A stretch of DNA of 64,000 bases from Anaerolineales bacterium (GTDB taxonomy: Bacteria > Chloroflexota > Anaerolineae > Anaerolineales > Villigracilaceae). The notes under the pieces were generated by a model. It was not told the origin of the DNA and did not search any database. It worked only from the letters and a program-made list of their open reading frames with translations. Positions 51,753 to 62,099 of the stretch are shown here, one piece after another; the stretch's first letter is position 1, and every line of letters starts with the position of its first letter. A program made the position numbers and the translations under genes. The DNA lies in assembly GCA_030583925.1 (NCBI GenBank), contig CP129482.1, positions 558,001 through 622,000 on the forward strand, read 5' to 3'.

Positions 51753-53939
51753 ATGTCCGAATCAGAACATAACCACGATCAACATTCTTCTCATAACAAA
51801 CAACCAGAACACATGGATCATTCCAAACACAACGAACACGCGGGGCACAAGATGCCCGATCATTCCACGGACGAAACGCACATGGATCACTCCATGCACA
51901 ATGAACAGATGGATCATTCAAGTCATGCTGCAGAGAGTGACCATGCTGGGCACGATGAACATGCTGGCCACACTGACCATTCTGGTCATGAGCAGATGTT
52001 CCGCACCCGCTTCTGGGGGAGCTTGGCGCTAAGCATTCCCGTTCTGTTCTTCAGTCCCATGATTCAGGATTGGCTGAACTTCACTGCCCCATCGTTTACT
52101 GGCAGTGAATGGATTCCGTTCATCTTTTCGCTGGTCATCTTTGCTTACGGCGGCGTTCCGTTCATCAACATGGCGAAACCTGAAATTCGTAGCCGCGAAC
52201 CTGGAATGATGACCCTCATTTCGCTGGCGATTTCTGTGGCGTTTGTCTATAGTCTCGCGGCACAACTCTTTGATCTTGGTGAAGGATTTTTCTGGGAGTT
52301 GGTCACGTTGATCGACATCATGCTCCTCGGTCATTGGATGGAGATGCGCAGTGTGCGTCAGGCGTCGGGCGCGTTGAACGAACTTGCAAAGTTGATGCCT
52401 GATGAGGCTGAACTTGTTACCTCGGATGGCAATACAAAAAAGGTTTCGGTCAGCGAACTCAAGAACGATGATGTTGTTCTTGTCCGACCAGGTGCGAGCG
52501 TCCCCGCGGATGGACAGGTTGTCGACGGAGAGTCTAGTGTCAACGAGTCGATGATCACGGGTGAGTCAAAGCCTGTTGATAAGGGAATCGATTCAAAGGT
52601 CATCGCAGGAACGATCAACGGCGACGGCAGTTTGCGTGTACGCGTCACCGCTACAGGCGATCAAACCGCATTGGCGGGCATTATGCGTCTGGTGGATCAG
52701 GCGCAAAAGTCCAAATCCAAAACACAGTTGCTTGCCGATCAAGCTGCGGGCTGGCTGTTTTATATCGCGCTGGGGGTCGCGGCACTTACCGCAATCGCGT
52801 GGATTATTGCAGTCGGTTTCAACATCGAGGTCTTGAAACGCGTCGTCACCGTGTTGGTAATCGCTTGCCCTCATGCGCTCGGCTTGGCTGTCCCGTTGGT
52901 GGTTGCCATCACGACCTCCATAGGCGCGAGCAACGGCATTCTGATCCGTAATCGTCTGGCGCTCGAAGCCGCACGGGATATTAACGTGGTTGTTTTTGAC
53001 AAGACAGGTACATTGACCGAAGGCAAATTTGGGGTGGTGGGAATCGAAACGGAGGGTTGGGATGAGGACCGCGCCCTCGCCTTAGCCGCCGCAATCGAAG
53101 GCGACTCGGAACACTTGATCGCGCGCGCCATTCGGAACGCTTCAGACTCACGAAAATCTGATACGCTAACGATCAGCAATTTCTCTGCGATAAAAGGACG
53201 CGGTGTGCAAGCCGTCTTTGAAGGAAAAACGGTTTACATGGGCGGACCTCGCCTATTGGAAATTCTCAAAACGACCCCGTCATCAAAGCTTTCAAACTTC
53301 GCCGATAACGTTGGACGAAGAGCACAGTCAGTTGTTTACCTTGTTGTTGAGAAAGATGTCGTTGCAGCGTTTGCCGTGGCGGACGTGATCCGCGCGGAGA
53401 GTAAGCAAGCCGTCGAGAGGCTGCATGCGATGGGCGTGGAAGTCGCCATGTTGACAGGAGACAGCCGTCCCGTGGCTGAAGCGGTTGCGTCCGAGTTGGG
53501 TATTGACCATGTCTTTGCCGAAGTCCTGCCTGAACACAAGGATCAAAAGATTGCAGAGTTGCAATCGCAAGGAAAGCGCGTGGCGATGGTCGGCGATGGG
53601 GTCAACGACGCGCCCGCACTCACACGATCCGATGTGGGCATTGCCATTGGCGGCGGCACGGATGTGGCAATTGAATCGGCTGGTTTAATTTTAGTGAAAA
53701 GCAATCCACTGGACGTGGTCAAGATCATCACCTTGAGTCGCGCTGGTTACAGCAAGATGATCCAAAACCTGTGGTGGGCGGCTGGTTATAACATCGTCGC
53801 GCTTCCACTGGCGGCAGGCATTCTGGCGCCGTGGAACATCCTGCTTTCTCCCGCCGTTGGCGCAGTATTAATGTCGGTCAGCACGATTGTTGTCGCCATC
53901 AATGCCCAATTGTTACGCAGGACTTCGCTGTCATCGTGA
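51753..53939 (+). CDS. copB: CopB-type P1B copper-exporting ATPase
   Basis: This 728-residue heavy-metal ATPase has a His-rich N-terminus (repeated His-Met motifs, residues 1-85), [10 protein letters not shown] in the actuator region, the CPH motif [14 protein letters not shown] near 372, the phosphorylation site DKTGTLTEG near 415, and [13 protein letters not shown] rather than CPC marks the CopB subgroup, which exports Cu(II)/Ag(I). A GGAG site precedes the ATG. It is flanked by YHS proteins, cupredoxin and Met-rich lipoproteins, consistent with copper resistance. Confidence 0.93.
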   Translation: MSESEHNHDQHSSHNKQPEHMDHSKHNEHAGHKMPDHSTDETHMDHSMHNEQMDHSSHAAESDHAGHDEHAGHTDHSGHEQMFRTRFWGSLALSIPVLFFSPMIQDWLNFTAPSFTGSEWIPFIFSLVIFAYGGVPFINMAKPEIRSREPGMMTLISLAISVAFVYSLAAQLFDLGEGFFWELVTLIDIMLLGHWMEMRSVRQASGALNELAKLMPDEAELVTSDGNTKKVSVSELKNDDVVLVRPGASVPADGQVVDGESSVNESMITGESKPVDKGIDSKVIAGTINGDGSLRVRVTATGDQTALAGIMRLVDQAQKSKSKTQLLADQAAGWLFYIALGVAALTAIAWIIAVGFNIEVLKRVVTVLVIACPHALGLAVPLVVAITTSIGASNGILIRNRLALEAARDINVVVFDKTGTLTEGKFGVVGIETEGWDEDRALALAAAIEGDSEHLIARAIRNASDSRKSDTLTISNFSAIKGRGVQAVFEGKTVYMGGPRLLEILKTTPSSKLSNFADNVGRRAQSVVYLVVEKDVVAAFAVADVIRAESKQAVERLHAMGVEVAMLTGDSRPVAEAVASELGIDHVFAEVLPEHKDQKIAELQSQGKRVAMVGDGVNDAPALTRSDVGIAIGGGTDVAIESAGLILVKSNPLDVVKIITLSRAGYSKMIQNLWWAAGYNIVALPLAAGILAPWNILLSPAVGAVLMSVSTIVVAINAQLLRRTSLSS

Positions 53940-53975
53940 CACGATAAATTCAACGACAAAACGAAAGGAGAATCG

Positions 53976-54176
53976 GTGAACAAATCCAAATGGAGCCAGA
54001 TATCCTACGTGTCGGCATTTGTTATCGGTGTCATTCTGTTTTGGTCATTCGCAAAAGATTGGCTTGACATCCAATCCACGCCGATCTTTATCGCTGGTGT
54101 GATCGGTGTCGCGGTGGCTGTGCTAGCCTTCGCTGCATGGAACATCTATTACAATTCGCATAACAAGGAACACTGA
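53976..54176 (+). CDS. Small two-helix membrane protein
   Basis: This 66-residue protein has two membrane helices (ISYVSAFVIGVILFWSFAKD and IFIAGVIGVAVAVLAFAAWN) and a GTG start five bases after GGAG. Function unknown; the position after copB suggests a copper-related accessory. Confidence 0.55.
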   Translation: MNKSKWSQISYVSAFVIGVILFWSFAKDWLDIQSTPIFIAGVIGVAVAVLAFAAWNIYYNSHNKEH

Positions 54177-54261
54177 ACATACGCCGAAGCAACCGTGCAG
54201 CACCACTGCCTGAACACAGAGGCGCCTGTGGGGATGCTCCACAGTGGGCATCATCGCATAG

Positions 54262-54324
54262 AGCCGCTCTGGATACGACAAGATGATCCAAAACCTGTTG
54301 TGGACGGCGGGCTATAATATCGTA
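54262..54324 (+). pseudogene. Fragment of a copper-ATPase C-terminus
   Basis: Translation in this frame gives SRSGYDKMIQNLLWTAGYNI, nearly the same as [20 protein letters not shown] in the copB product, at nucleotide positions unrelated to that gene. It is a short remnant of a second P-type ATPase gene. Confidence 0.75.
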
Positions 54325-54374
54325 CTTGTTGCGAAGAGCGACTTTGTTTGGATAGGATTGCGAAGGAAAATCTA

Positions 54375-54749
54375 ATGCGAAAAATCACTTTGTTTCTCCT
54401 TATTTTGTCTGGTCTGTTGCTTGCAGCGTGTGGTGGACAAATAGATGCGGGAATAACCCCTGCAAGCGATAAACTCACTTTTCTGTTCTTTTACACTGAT
54501 GGTTGAATTCCTTGAATGAATATGCAACCCGTCGTGAACGGGTTAGAACAAACCTATGCTGACCAAATCGAATTCCGTGAGTTGAATGCCAATGCCCCAG
54601 ATGGACAACAAGCATTCCGCGCCTATGCCCTGCCAGGACATCCAGGATATGTCTTGCTCAACCCGCAAGGCGAAATCCTTTGGAAGGGCTTCGGTGAGCA
54701 AAGTCGGGATAGTATCGAGGCGCAATTACAATTAGCTCTGGAAAAATAA
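54375..54749 (+). CDS. Thioredoxin-like lipoprotein with both active-site cysteines as TGA (U44-x-x-U47)
   Basis: Reading the two in-frame TGA codons (54504-54506 and 54513-54515) as selenocysteine gives a 124-residue lipoprotein with lipobox LAAC near Cys19. The active-site region reads FYTDG-U-IP-U-MNMQPVVN, exactly where thioredoxins have CxxC, and it continues into a normal thioredoxin fold ending LQLALEK. A perfect 7-bp GU-loop hairpin starts 10 bases after the second TGA. Replacement of both active cysteines would give a diselenide-capable protein. It is flanked by copper genes. Confidence 0.8.
54526..54544 (+). promoter_or_regulatory. Candidate SECIS hairpin of the UxxU gene
   Basis: AACCCGT (54526-54532), loop CGTGA and ACGGGTT (54538-54544) form a perfect 7-bp stem 10 bases after the second TGA. 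The GU in the loop fits the bacterial SECIS consensus. Confidence 0.7.
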
Positions 54750-54772
54750 GATCTTACAAACAGGAAATTGAG

Positions 54773-55366
54773 ATGAAAAAACTTATTGGTATGATAATTT
54801 TCTCCCTGATCCTTTCAGCGTGTGGGACAGCGGTTTCAACTCCCACGCCGACGGATACACCTCAGGTAGACGGCATGGATATGGGTGGAATGGAAGGCAT
54901 GGATAGCTTGGAAGACATGAGTTCGGAGCCAACGGAAAAGTACGCACCGATGGTGGGTACATATTACAACGGCGGAGACCTGTTATTTATCCATACTGAG
55001 GCGTCGGATGCGGGTGTTGCTGAAATGTTGACCGAAATGATGCACGGACCACTGGTCGTTCTCGTCCCGGAACTTGCGAATGCACCAGATGAACTTCTGG
55101 CAAACGTCTACGTATTCACTAATGGGATGAAAGGAATGGGTCCCTTCGGATTTCAACCTGATATTTTTGATTCAGTTCCTGGAGATGAGACGTACCGCCT
55201 GTTACGGCGCGTAAACCTTGTGGAATGGATGGAGGGTAGCACGCCTCGTGAACTAAAATCTGTGGCGGACCTCCATGAAGCCGAATCAGCTGGCGAAGTG
55301 ACGATTACACAGCCCGGGATCGTAGTGAACATGCCAGTCCTTGTTTGGCCCGGCGGCAGCCGGTGA
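54773..55366 (+). CDS. Met-rich lipoprotein
   Basis: This 197-residue lipoprotein has a lipobox (ILSAC, near Cys17) and a Met/Asp-rich stretch (GMDMGGMEGMDSLEDMSSEP) likely to bind copper. The domain after residue 65 (GGDLLFIHTEASDAGVAEML...) is of unknown family. It follows the UxxU protein gene by 23 bases. Confidence 0.7.
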   Translation: MKKLIGMIIFSLILSACGTAVSTPTPTDTPQVDGMDMGGMEGMDSLEDMSSEPTEKYAPMVGTYYNGGDLLFIHTEASDAGVAEMLTEMMHGPLVVLVPELANAPDELLANVYVFTNGMKGMGPFGFQPDIFDSVPGDETYRLLRRVNLVEWMEGSTPRELKSVADLHEAESAGEVTITQPGIVVNMPVLVWPGGSR

Positions 55367-55407
55367 ATCTTTACCTATCGTAAGCCTCAAGAATTGATAA
55401 GCTAAAT

Positions 55408-56286
55408 ATGTGGGCGCTTCTTGCCTTGGGCGTGGCGGTGTTGACCTCCTTCAATCCCATCCTCTACAAACGGATGTTGAAGGATTCCGAACCTGTAATT
55501 ATAGTATGGGGAGTTACCTTGCTCTCACTGCCATTGCTTGGGTTGTTCGCATTCATCCTTGCGCCTGCCATTCCATCCATTGATGGGGTGTTTGTCGCGA
55601 GCGTGCTGGGTTCTGCGATTCTGAATGTGATCGCACATCTCGCCTCTACAAAAGCATTGAAACTAGCGGACGTATCATTGGTAACGCCGTTATTGATTTT
55701 CAGCCCGGTCTTTACCGTGTTGATCTCTGCCGTCTTTTTGGGCGAGGTCCCATCCGCAACAGGGATGCTGGGTGTGGGATTCGTGCTGGCTGGCGCGTAT
55801 ATGATCATTTACAACAGAAAGCAAGGATGGTTGACTCCTTTCAAGTCGATTACCCTCACGCCTGGCGTCGGGTTGGTCCTTATGGCGGGACTGCTATGGG
55901 CGATCACACCGTTATTCGAGAAGACGGCGATCTTGCACACGGAACCTCAAAGCCCGCGCTTCGCCGCATTTGTAGGCACGACATTGTTGGTTCTCATCTT
56001 GAGCCCTTACGTAATGGTGCGGGGTAGGTCCATAATTGGCGGGATGATGGGACATCGAAAATCATTGCTCCTGGCAGGGTTGATCGCAGGGACCGCACCC
56101 ATATTGGGGTATACGGCATTCAGTCTCGGATTCGTAGGGTATGTGACAACCTTGTTCAAATTGAGCACGCTTATGACTGTAATTTGGAGTTCAGTTCTGC
56201 TGAAGGAAGGAAGCATTCGATCACGCCTGCCTGCGTCGCTGGTGATGGTGCTCGGCGCGCTCTTGATCGCGTTGGGCAACGGGTGA
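55408..56286 (+). CDS. EamA/DMT-family transporter
   Basis: This 292-residue protein has about ten membrane helices in two EamA repeats (LALGVAVLTSFNPILYKRML near the start; LLWAITPLFEKTAILHTEPQ near the middle). It probably exports a small metabolite; the substrate is unknown. Confidence 0.85.
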   Translation: MWALLALGVAVLTSFNPILYKRMLKDSEPVIIVWGVTLLSLPLLGLFAFILAPAIPSIDGVFVASVLGSAILNVIAHLASTKALKLADVSLVTPLLIFSPVFTVLISAVFLGEVPSATGMLGVGFVLAGAYMIIYNRKQGWLTPFKSITLTPGVGLVLMAGLLWAITPLFEKTAILHTEPQSPRFAAFVGTTLLVLILSPYVMVRGRSIIGGMMGHRKSLLLAGLIAGTAPILGYTAFSLGFVGYVTTLFKLSTLMTVIWSSVLLKEGSIRSRLPASLVMVLGALLIALGNG

Positions 56287-56312
56287 TGGATGTATCCGAA
56301 GAGGAAGCATTT

Positions 56313-56822
56313 ATGTCACTAAAGAAGAATGTAAAACAAAAAGCGAAAATCAATTCAGCAGTTGTGATGTTGATCGGTTTTGCTTTGGTTGTGTTGGATA
56401 TCGCCTTGCTGAATAGAGGCGGGTCAACTGGTAAACCTGTGGTCATTAACAATACGGCAGTGCCGCCTGTGCCCACACTCCGCGCTGACAGAGTGGCGGA
56501 AGGCGAGACTTTGTACTTGCAATATTGCGCGGAATGTCATGGCGTGGACTTGAAAGGCTCGCCCACCTGGAAGGAGCCGCTCGCAGACGGGTCGCTCCCG
56601 CCCCCGCCACAGGATGACACCGGTCACACCTGGCACCATGCCGACAAACTGTTGATCGAGATCATCCAGAACGGAGGCGATGTCTCTTATAACTCGAAAA
56701 TGCCTGCCTTTGGAGACAAACTCACCGAGGACCAGATCGTATCCATCCTTGAGTTTTTCAAAAGCAAGTGGGGTATAGAGGCGCGTGAGGCTCAGTGGTG
56801 GATCAGCGCCCGCCCTGAATAG
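56313..56822 (+). CDS. Membrane-anchored cytochrome c
   Basis: This 169-residue protein has a membrane helix (SAVVMLIGFALVVLDIALLN) and one class I cytochrome c domain with the heme motif YCAECHG (Cys72, Cys75, His76) and the axial Met in SKMPAFGDKL. The ATG at 56313 is supported by GAGGAA upstream; an earlier in-frame ATG is possible. It would carry electrons outside the membrane. Confidence 0.88.
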   Translation: MSLKKNVKQKAKINSAVVMLIGFALVVLDIALLNRGGSTGKPVVINNTAVPPVPTLRADRVAEGETLYLQYCAECHGVDLKGSPTWKEPLADGSLPPPPQDDTGHTWHHADKLLIEIIQNGGDVSYNSKMPAFGDKLTEDQIVSILEFFKSKWGIEAREAQWWISARPE

Positions 56823-56830
56823 GGATATTC

Positions 56831-57028
56831 ATGGAACAACAGCAAAACAGCCAAAGTTTCCCGAAGACTGCTTGCGCGGGAACCCTCAAAGACCCGTCAG
56901 GGTATCCCAAGGCGGAATATCGGGGTGAGACAGTGTACTTTTGTACTCGCGCCTGCGTGAGGGTTTTCAACGAAGACCCCAATGTGTTCATGGCGGGCGA
57001 AGTCGAACATCCCAGTGAAGACGATTGA
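56831..57028 (+). CDS. YHS-like small protein
   Basis: This 65-residue protein has the YHS pattern: CAGTLKDPSGYPKAEYRGET and VYFCTRACVRVF. It is nine bases after the cytochrome gene and may deliver metal to extracytoplasmic proteins. Confidence 0.75.
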   Translation: MEQQQNSQSFPKTACAGTLKDPSGYPKAEYRGETVYFCTRACVRVFNEDPNVFMAGEVEHPSEDD

Positions 57029-57117
57029 TCTTATTGTTGTTGGTCATGTCAAGAATATCCGCGTGTGCCTACCGACCTTGCAAGGGCAGGTAATTCTGCA
57101 GATAATCATCCCTTCAC

Positions 57118-57690
57118 TTAAGGGGCGGTCAATAAAGGATTAATATCTTGCAATAATTTTTGACTTTGAACAATGATCGTGAAACCAGAGCTGAGCAAAG
57201 GTTCAGGAGACTCGTCCCACTGCGCGTCTGGACCGTAAAGAAAGTATATATCCCAGGCTGTGGAGCCAAATGGATACACACCTTGCTGCGCATACCAGCC
57301 CCCTACTTCCCTTTCTTCGTCCCAAAAGTGAATGACGCGGTCATCGGTCAGCAGGCTGTCATCCCAACGGGAACGGTGGTCGGTAACAAGCATATTGAAC
57401 CAGACGGCATAAACAACGAGACCAGCATCTGGATTTGGCTCCAGTATATTTTCCTGCACCCAACGGGTGCCCGCACGGCATTCGGGTCAGGTGGGAGACA
57501 TGAGTAATATCAGTCGGGTCACGCCTGAGTATTCGTTGAAATTTGTTTTGAGCGATTCGAGACCGCCAAGATCATAAAGGGTTCGAGGAGAAAAACCCTC
57601 TTGTGGAGGAGCAGGCTGTGTGGTCGCGGTGGAAGCGCAGGCAGTCAACAATATGGAAACAACTAAAAAGCCGAACAGGGTGTTTTTCAT
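57118..57690 (-). CDS. Lipoprotein of the mer cluster with in-frame TGA (U68-x-x-C71)
   Basis: The 190-residue product is a lipoprotein (lipobox LTAC, Cys18). The frame is interrupted only by TGA at 57487-57489, and its two halves align with the paralogue at 59948-60439. The sequence around the TGA reads LMSPT-U-PECRAGTRWVQEN, versus SPT-U-GPCLHG in the paralogue, so the TGA replaces the first Cys of CxxC. Downstream motifs such as RVIHFWDEEREVGG and AWDIYFLYGPDAQW also match. It is coupled by ATGA to a membrane protein and probably serves as an extracytoplasmic redox partner. Confidence 0.82.
57456..57470 (-). promoter_or_regulatory. Candidate SECIS hairpin of the mer-linked lipoprotein gene
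   Basis: GCACC, loop CGTTG and GGTGC form a 5-bp stem in the transcript, starting 16 bases after the TGA. The loop contains GU and the spacing equals that of the paralogue. Confidence 0.65.
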
Positions 57691-58148
57691 CGGTTCGTTA
57701 TCAGTCTCGTCACTTTTTTCTCAACCCAATCGATCGGCGAAAAGATAAAGCAGGTTAAATGTGTGTGACGCTTGAAAATAAGACCAGGGATGCTCATCAC
57801 TTCGCAGCCTGGATCGGCGCGCAGGCTGATAATCAGGAGGGCAATACCGATGTAGGCAAGGGCTCCGAGTTGGGCTGCGCCGTAACCGAACAGCCACATC
57901 AGCAGGATAGGTGCATTGACGAGGAGCGATCCGAAGACGGGATTGATGGTTGGAATAAACTTGTTGATGAATATATCCGCGATGATATAGAAAACGGTAA
58001 GTCCCAAGACAACCAGTATTGTCGGGGTGATAATCCTCGGTGCGATGAAGAAGTAGTAGGTGACAACGAGCAGGAGAAATATGCCGAAAAGGAATCGCAA
58101 TATGCGACCGACAGGTTTCGTTCTTTCACCGATAGGTATTGAAGTCAT
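57687..58148 (-). CDS. Membrane protein of the mer cluster
   Basis: This 153-residue protein has about four membrane helices and a C-terminal cytoplasmic segment with Cys and His (CEVMSIPGLIFKRHTHLTC). Family not recognised. It overlaps the selenolipoprotein gene by ATGA. A metal-transport role is inferred only from position and the Cys/His cluster. Confidence 0.62.
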   Translation of the reverse strand: MTSIPIGERTKPVGRILRFLFGIFLLLVVTYYFFIAPRIITPTILVVLGLTVFYIIADIFINKFIPTINPVFGSLLVNAPILLMWLFGYGAAQLGALAYIGIALLIISLRADPGCEVMSIPGLIFKRHTHLTCFIFSPIDWVEKKVTRLITNR

Positions 58149-58240
58149 GGAATCACTCCTTTTGCTGTTTGGACTTATTTGCCTTTGTTCCTCTTACGTG
58201 ATTAGCATCTTGGAGTCACTTATCTACTGTTTTGCTAAAG

Positions 58241-58495
58241 TTAGAGATTAGGCTCACAAATCTCACCTGCTTTGTCAGTTTTCGATTCCAGCCATATAAA
58301 ACCTATTACAAGGCTGAGAAGAAAAATGCCAGTCATAACGCCATATAGCCAGCCGCTGTGCTGTGTGATCCATACTGCCAATGGAGTACCTGCCAATAAC
58401 GCCAGTGTGATTGGCAGAGTTATTGGCAGGTGGCATGGACAGGAAACGAAAGCGACAACGAGCATGACGCCACTGCGAATCTTTCGAAAAAACAT
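58241..58495 (-). CDS. Small Cys-containing membrane protein, possible Hg transporter
   Basis: This 84-residue protein has two membrane helices and SCPCHLPITLPITLALLAG inside the first. Paired Cys in the first helix is typical of MerT/MerF/MerC-type mercury importers, but the family is not certain. It lies directly after merA in transcription. Confidence 0.62.
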   Translation of the reverse strand: MFFRKIRSGVMLVVAFVSCPCHLPITLPITLALLAGTPLAVWITQHSGWLYGVMTGIFLLSLVIGFIWLESKTDKAGEICEPNL

Positions 58496-58515
58496 CTCTG
58501 CCTCCTATAAGTCAT

Positions 58516-59947
<1,432 letters not shown>

Positions 59948-59958
<11 letters not shown>

Positions 59959-60439
59959 TAACTTCTCCTAACATCGTTTTGAGCGTTTCAGTAAATGTAT
60001 CTTCTTCAAGGTGCAGGGTCTCGTCTTCGCCGGAAAGTTGATGCATCCAAAACTTTGGCGCAGGCGGCAGTTCTGCCTGCCAGAGATGATCGGGCGGGTA
60101 TAAGAGATACACATCCCAGGCAATGACTCTCTTGATTTTCAAGGTTTGCGAGAGAAGTCCGCCCAATCTTCTTTCTGAGTCCCAATAGTGGATTATGCGT
60201 GAGTCAGAATATTTTTCTTCTGCCTGATTTGCCGCTGCGAAATCATCCTCTTCCAGCATGGGTGTCCATACGATGGCGCCTTGAAGCATGTCAGATGTGT
60301 TTTCTTTGATAATTTTGCGCACCAACTGTGCGCCATGCAGGCAGGGTCCTCAGGTAGGGGAAAGAACTGCCAAAAGAAGAAATTGATCTCGTGTTTCTTG
60401 ATAAATACTTTTCAGATTGGCTAGAGAGATATTTTTCAT
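59948..60439 (-). CDS. Thioredoxin-like mer protein with in-frame TGA (U30-x-x-C33)
   Basis: Reading TGA at 60350-60352 as selenocysteine gives a 163-residue protein starting [20 protein letters not shown]. Its active site is [16 protein letters not shown], where CxxC is expected, and the domain continues through [14 protein letters not shown] and [14 protein letters not shown]. It is a paralogue of the lipoprotein at 57118-57690 but lacks a signal peptide, so it is cytoplasmic. It lies between merR and merA, and a perfect 6-bp GU-loop hairpin starts 16 bases after the TGA. Confidence 0.82.
60317..60333 (-). promoter_or_regulatory. Candidate SECIS hairpin of the merR-merA thioredoxin-like gene
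   Basis: GCGCAC, loop AGTTG and GTGCGC form a perfect 6-bp stem in the transcript, starting 16 bases after the TGA, with GU in the loop. Confidence 0.7.
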
Positions 60440-60447
60440 AAGTTGAA

Positions 60448-60855
60448 TTATCCTGATTGTTCGCTGACGAGATGACAGACACAATGCTTGCCTTCCACAT
60501 CATCGGTGGGAAATGTTTTCCCTAACCTATACAGATCCCGCAATTCAATCTCCATTTGTTTCAAGGCGCGAATCCTTTCAGCGATCTCATTGGCTTTGTA
60601 TTCCAGGCGTTCGAGTAAAACATTACACGGCGCTTCACGGCGGTCGCGCATATCGAGGAGTTCTTTGATCTCCTCCAGTGAAAGCTCAAGCTTCCTCGCT
60701 CCCGCCACAAGACGCAAGCAGTCAATATCCTTTTCACTATATTGGCGGTAGTTATTGTCCGCACGGGAAGGCGGTGGCAGAATCCCAATCTCTTCGTAAT
60801 ATCGGATTGTTTTGGCAGAGAGACCTGTCTGCCGAGCCAGTTCCTGAATCTTCAT
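60448..60855 (-). CDS. merR: MerR-family metalloregulator
   Basis: This 135-residue regulator has a winged-helix domain (LARQTGLSAKTIRYYEEIGI), a dimerisation helix and metal-binding cysteines Cys77 (APCNVLLER) and Cys125/Cys127 (KHCVCH). It represses, then activates, a promoter with a long spacer in its own leader. The cysteine pattern suits Hg(II) sensing; copper or other soft metals cannot be excluded. Confidence 0.88.
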   Translation of the reverse strand: MKIQELARQTGLSAKTIRYYEEIGILPPPSRADNNYRQYSEKDIDCLRLVAGARKLELSLEEIKELLDMRDRREAPCNVLLERLEYKANEIAERIRALKQMEIELRDLYRLGKTFPTDDVEGKHCVCHLVSEQSG

Positions 60856-60877
60856 TTGTCACCTCGAGATTGAAATA

Positions 60878-60908
60878 AATATACACCTTCCAGTAACTGG
60901 AAGGTCAA
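60878..60908 (-). promoter_or_regulatory. MerR-type promoter with 19-bp spacer and operator
   Basis: On the minus strand TTGACC (-35, at 60903-60908) and TATATT (-10, at 60878-60883) are 19 bp apart, the stretched spacing used by MerR activators. The spacer holds a 21-bp palindrome (60885-60905; arms ACCTTCCAGT and ACTGGAAGGT). It drives the merR-merA operon and overlaps the leader. Confidence 0.85.
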
Positions 60909-61204
60909 GGGTAAAAAAGCCGATGGTCAGGATCAAAATAGCTGAGCATTGACGAAACCGCCTCAAACAAAGTGATATGTAGAGTCTCCTTCAACAAAAT
61001 GACATTCATCATAAGCCATTTGGCGGATCGGATATGCCGCCATTTCACGCTGTCCCCAAATTTCCGCAAACTTTATCATTGACCTTGAATAAAACTTTTA
61101 TGGATAATTCAGGTCATATTTCATCGAGTTGTATGGCATTTGTCACTGCCATGCTAATCACAGACGAAATATGATAAGGACAAACTGAAATGGAGAATGG
61201 CTGA
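60909..61204. other. Intergenic region between the divergent operons
   Basis: A GGCGGATC...GCCGCC hairpin near 61020 and a partial copy of the ATAAGCCATTT repeat (61014) are present. Promoters for the plus-strand cluster are probable but not distinct. Confidence 0.35.
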
Positions 61205-61645
61205 ATGAAATTACCCCGCAAAATTCTATTTGTTCTCATGATTGGTGTACTGACGCTTACTGGTCTCTCTGCCTGTTCGACCTCTTCGAGTGAAACCCAT
61301 CTAGCCATGATGCCAATGGATCAAATGCCTGCCGAGGTGCAGTCTGCACCCATGACCGTGCAGACCGCCTACCAATTCAACGCTGCGAACCCTGACATTA
61401 TGAAAGACATCCCATGCTACTGTGGTTGCGGCGACATCGGTCACACATCCAATTATGACTGCTACGTCTCCAACGTAGACGCGGATGGTGCCATCACTTA
61501 CGATAATCACGCCCTCGGTTGTTCCATCTGTGTGGATATCACACAGGATGTCATGCGCATGATGCGTGACGGAAAAAGTCCGCAAGATGCCAGAGCCTAT
61601 GTCGATGCAACCTATGCCAAATACGGACCATCCAACATTCCCTGA
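61205..61645 (+). CDS. PCYCGC-motif lipoprotein
   Basis: This 146-residue lipoprotein (lipobox near LSAC) contains PCYCGCG and further Cys/His pairs (YDCYVSN, LGCSICVD). PCYCGC proteins occur near copper and oxidase genes; their role is unknown. It heads a cluster with two CuA-like cupredoxins and an Fe-S protein. Confidence 0.78.
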   Translation: MKLPRKILFVLMIGVLTLTGLSACSTSSSETHLAMMPMDQMPAEVQSAPMTVQTAYQFNAANPDIMKDIPCYCGCGDIGHTSNYDCYVSNVDADGAITYDNHALGCSICVDITQDVMRMMRDGKSPQDARAYVDATYAKYGPSNIP

Positions 61646-61649
61646 TCCC

Positions 61650-62093
61650 ATGAATCCGCGATTATCTCTTCTCCTAATTGGGCTGGCTGGACTGGCCGTG
61701 GCATTTGCACCATTGCCAGTCCAGCCTATTGCGCCTCAAGAGCGGACTTTTGAGATTGATGCGCGTCAATATGCCTATTCTCCCTCCGAGCTGCAAGTCA
61801 ACCACGGCGATACAGTCACCATCCAACTCGTCAGCACCGATGTAGTGCATGGACTGTATATAGATGGCTACGATATATCTGTCGAAGCCGATCCAGGTCA
61901 AACCGCCTCATTGACATTTATTGCCAACAAATCGGGTTCCTTCCGCTTCCGCTGTAATGTCACCTGCGGAGCGATGCATCCCTTCATGATAGGCAAACTG
62001 AACGTAGGTATAGACAATTGGCTCTATCGTTCCATTGGGTTGGCGACGCTAGCTATATTTGGTACGGTCATCTCTATGAGACAAAAAGCATAA
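61650..62093 (+). CDS. Membrane-linked CuA-like cupredoxin
   Basis: This 147-residue protein has a signal/anchor, a cupredoxin fold with His67, and the CuA pattern CNVTCGAMHPFM (Cys102, Cys106, His110, Met113), as in cytochrome oxidase subunit II and N2O reductase. A C-terminal membrane helix is also present. The start MNPRLSLLL at 61650 is chosen over a longer frame without signal. Confidence 0.82.
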   Translation: MNPRLSLLLIGLAGLAVAFAPLPVQPIAPQERTFEIDARQYAYSPSELQVNHGDTVTIQLVSTDVVHGLYIDGYDISVEADPGQTASLTFIANKSGSFRFRCNVTCGAMHPFMIGKLNVGIDNWLYRSIGLATLAIFGTVISMRQKA

Positions 62094-62099
62094 TTCATC

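Noticed and set aside
57118..57459. Separate 113-codon gene
   Set aside because: It is the downstream half of the TGA-containing lipoprotein gene, in the same frame and matching the paralogue.
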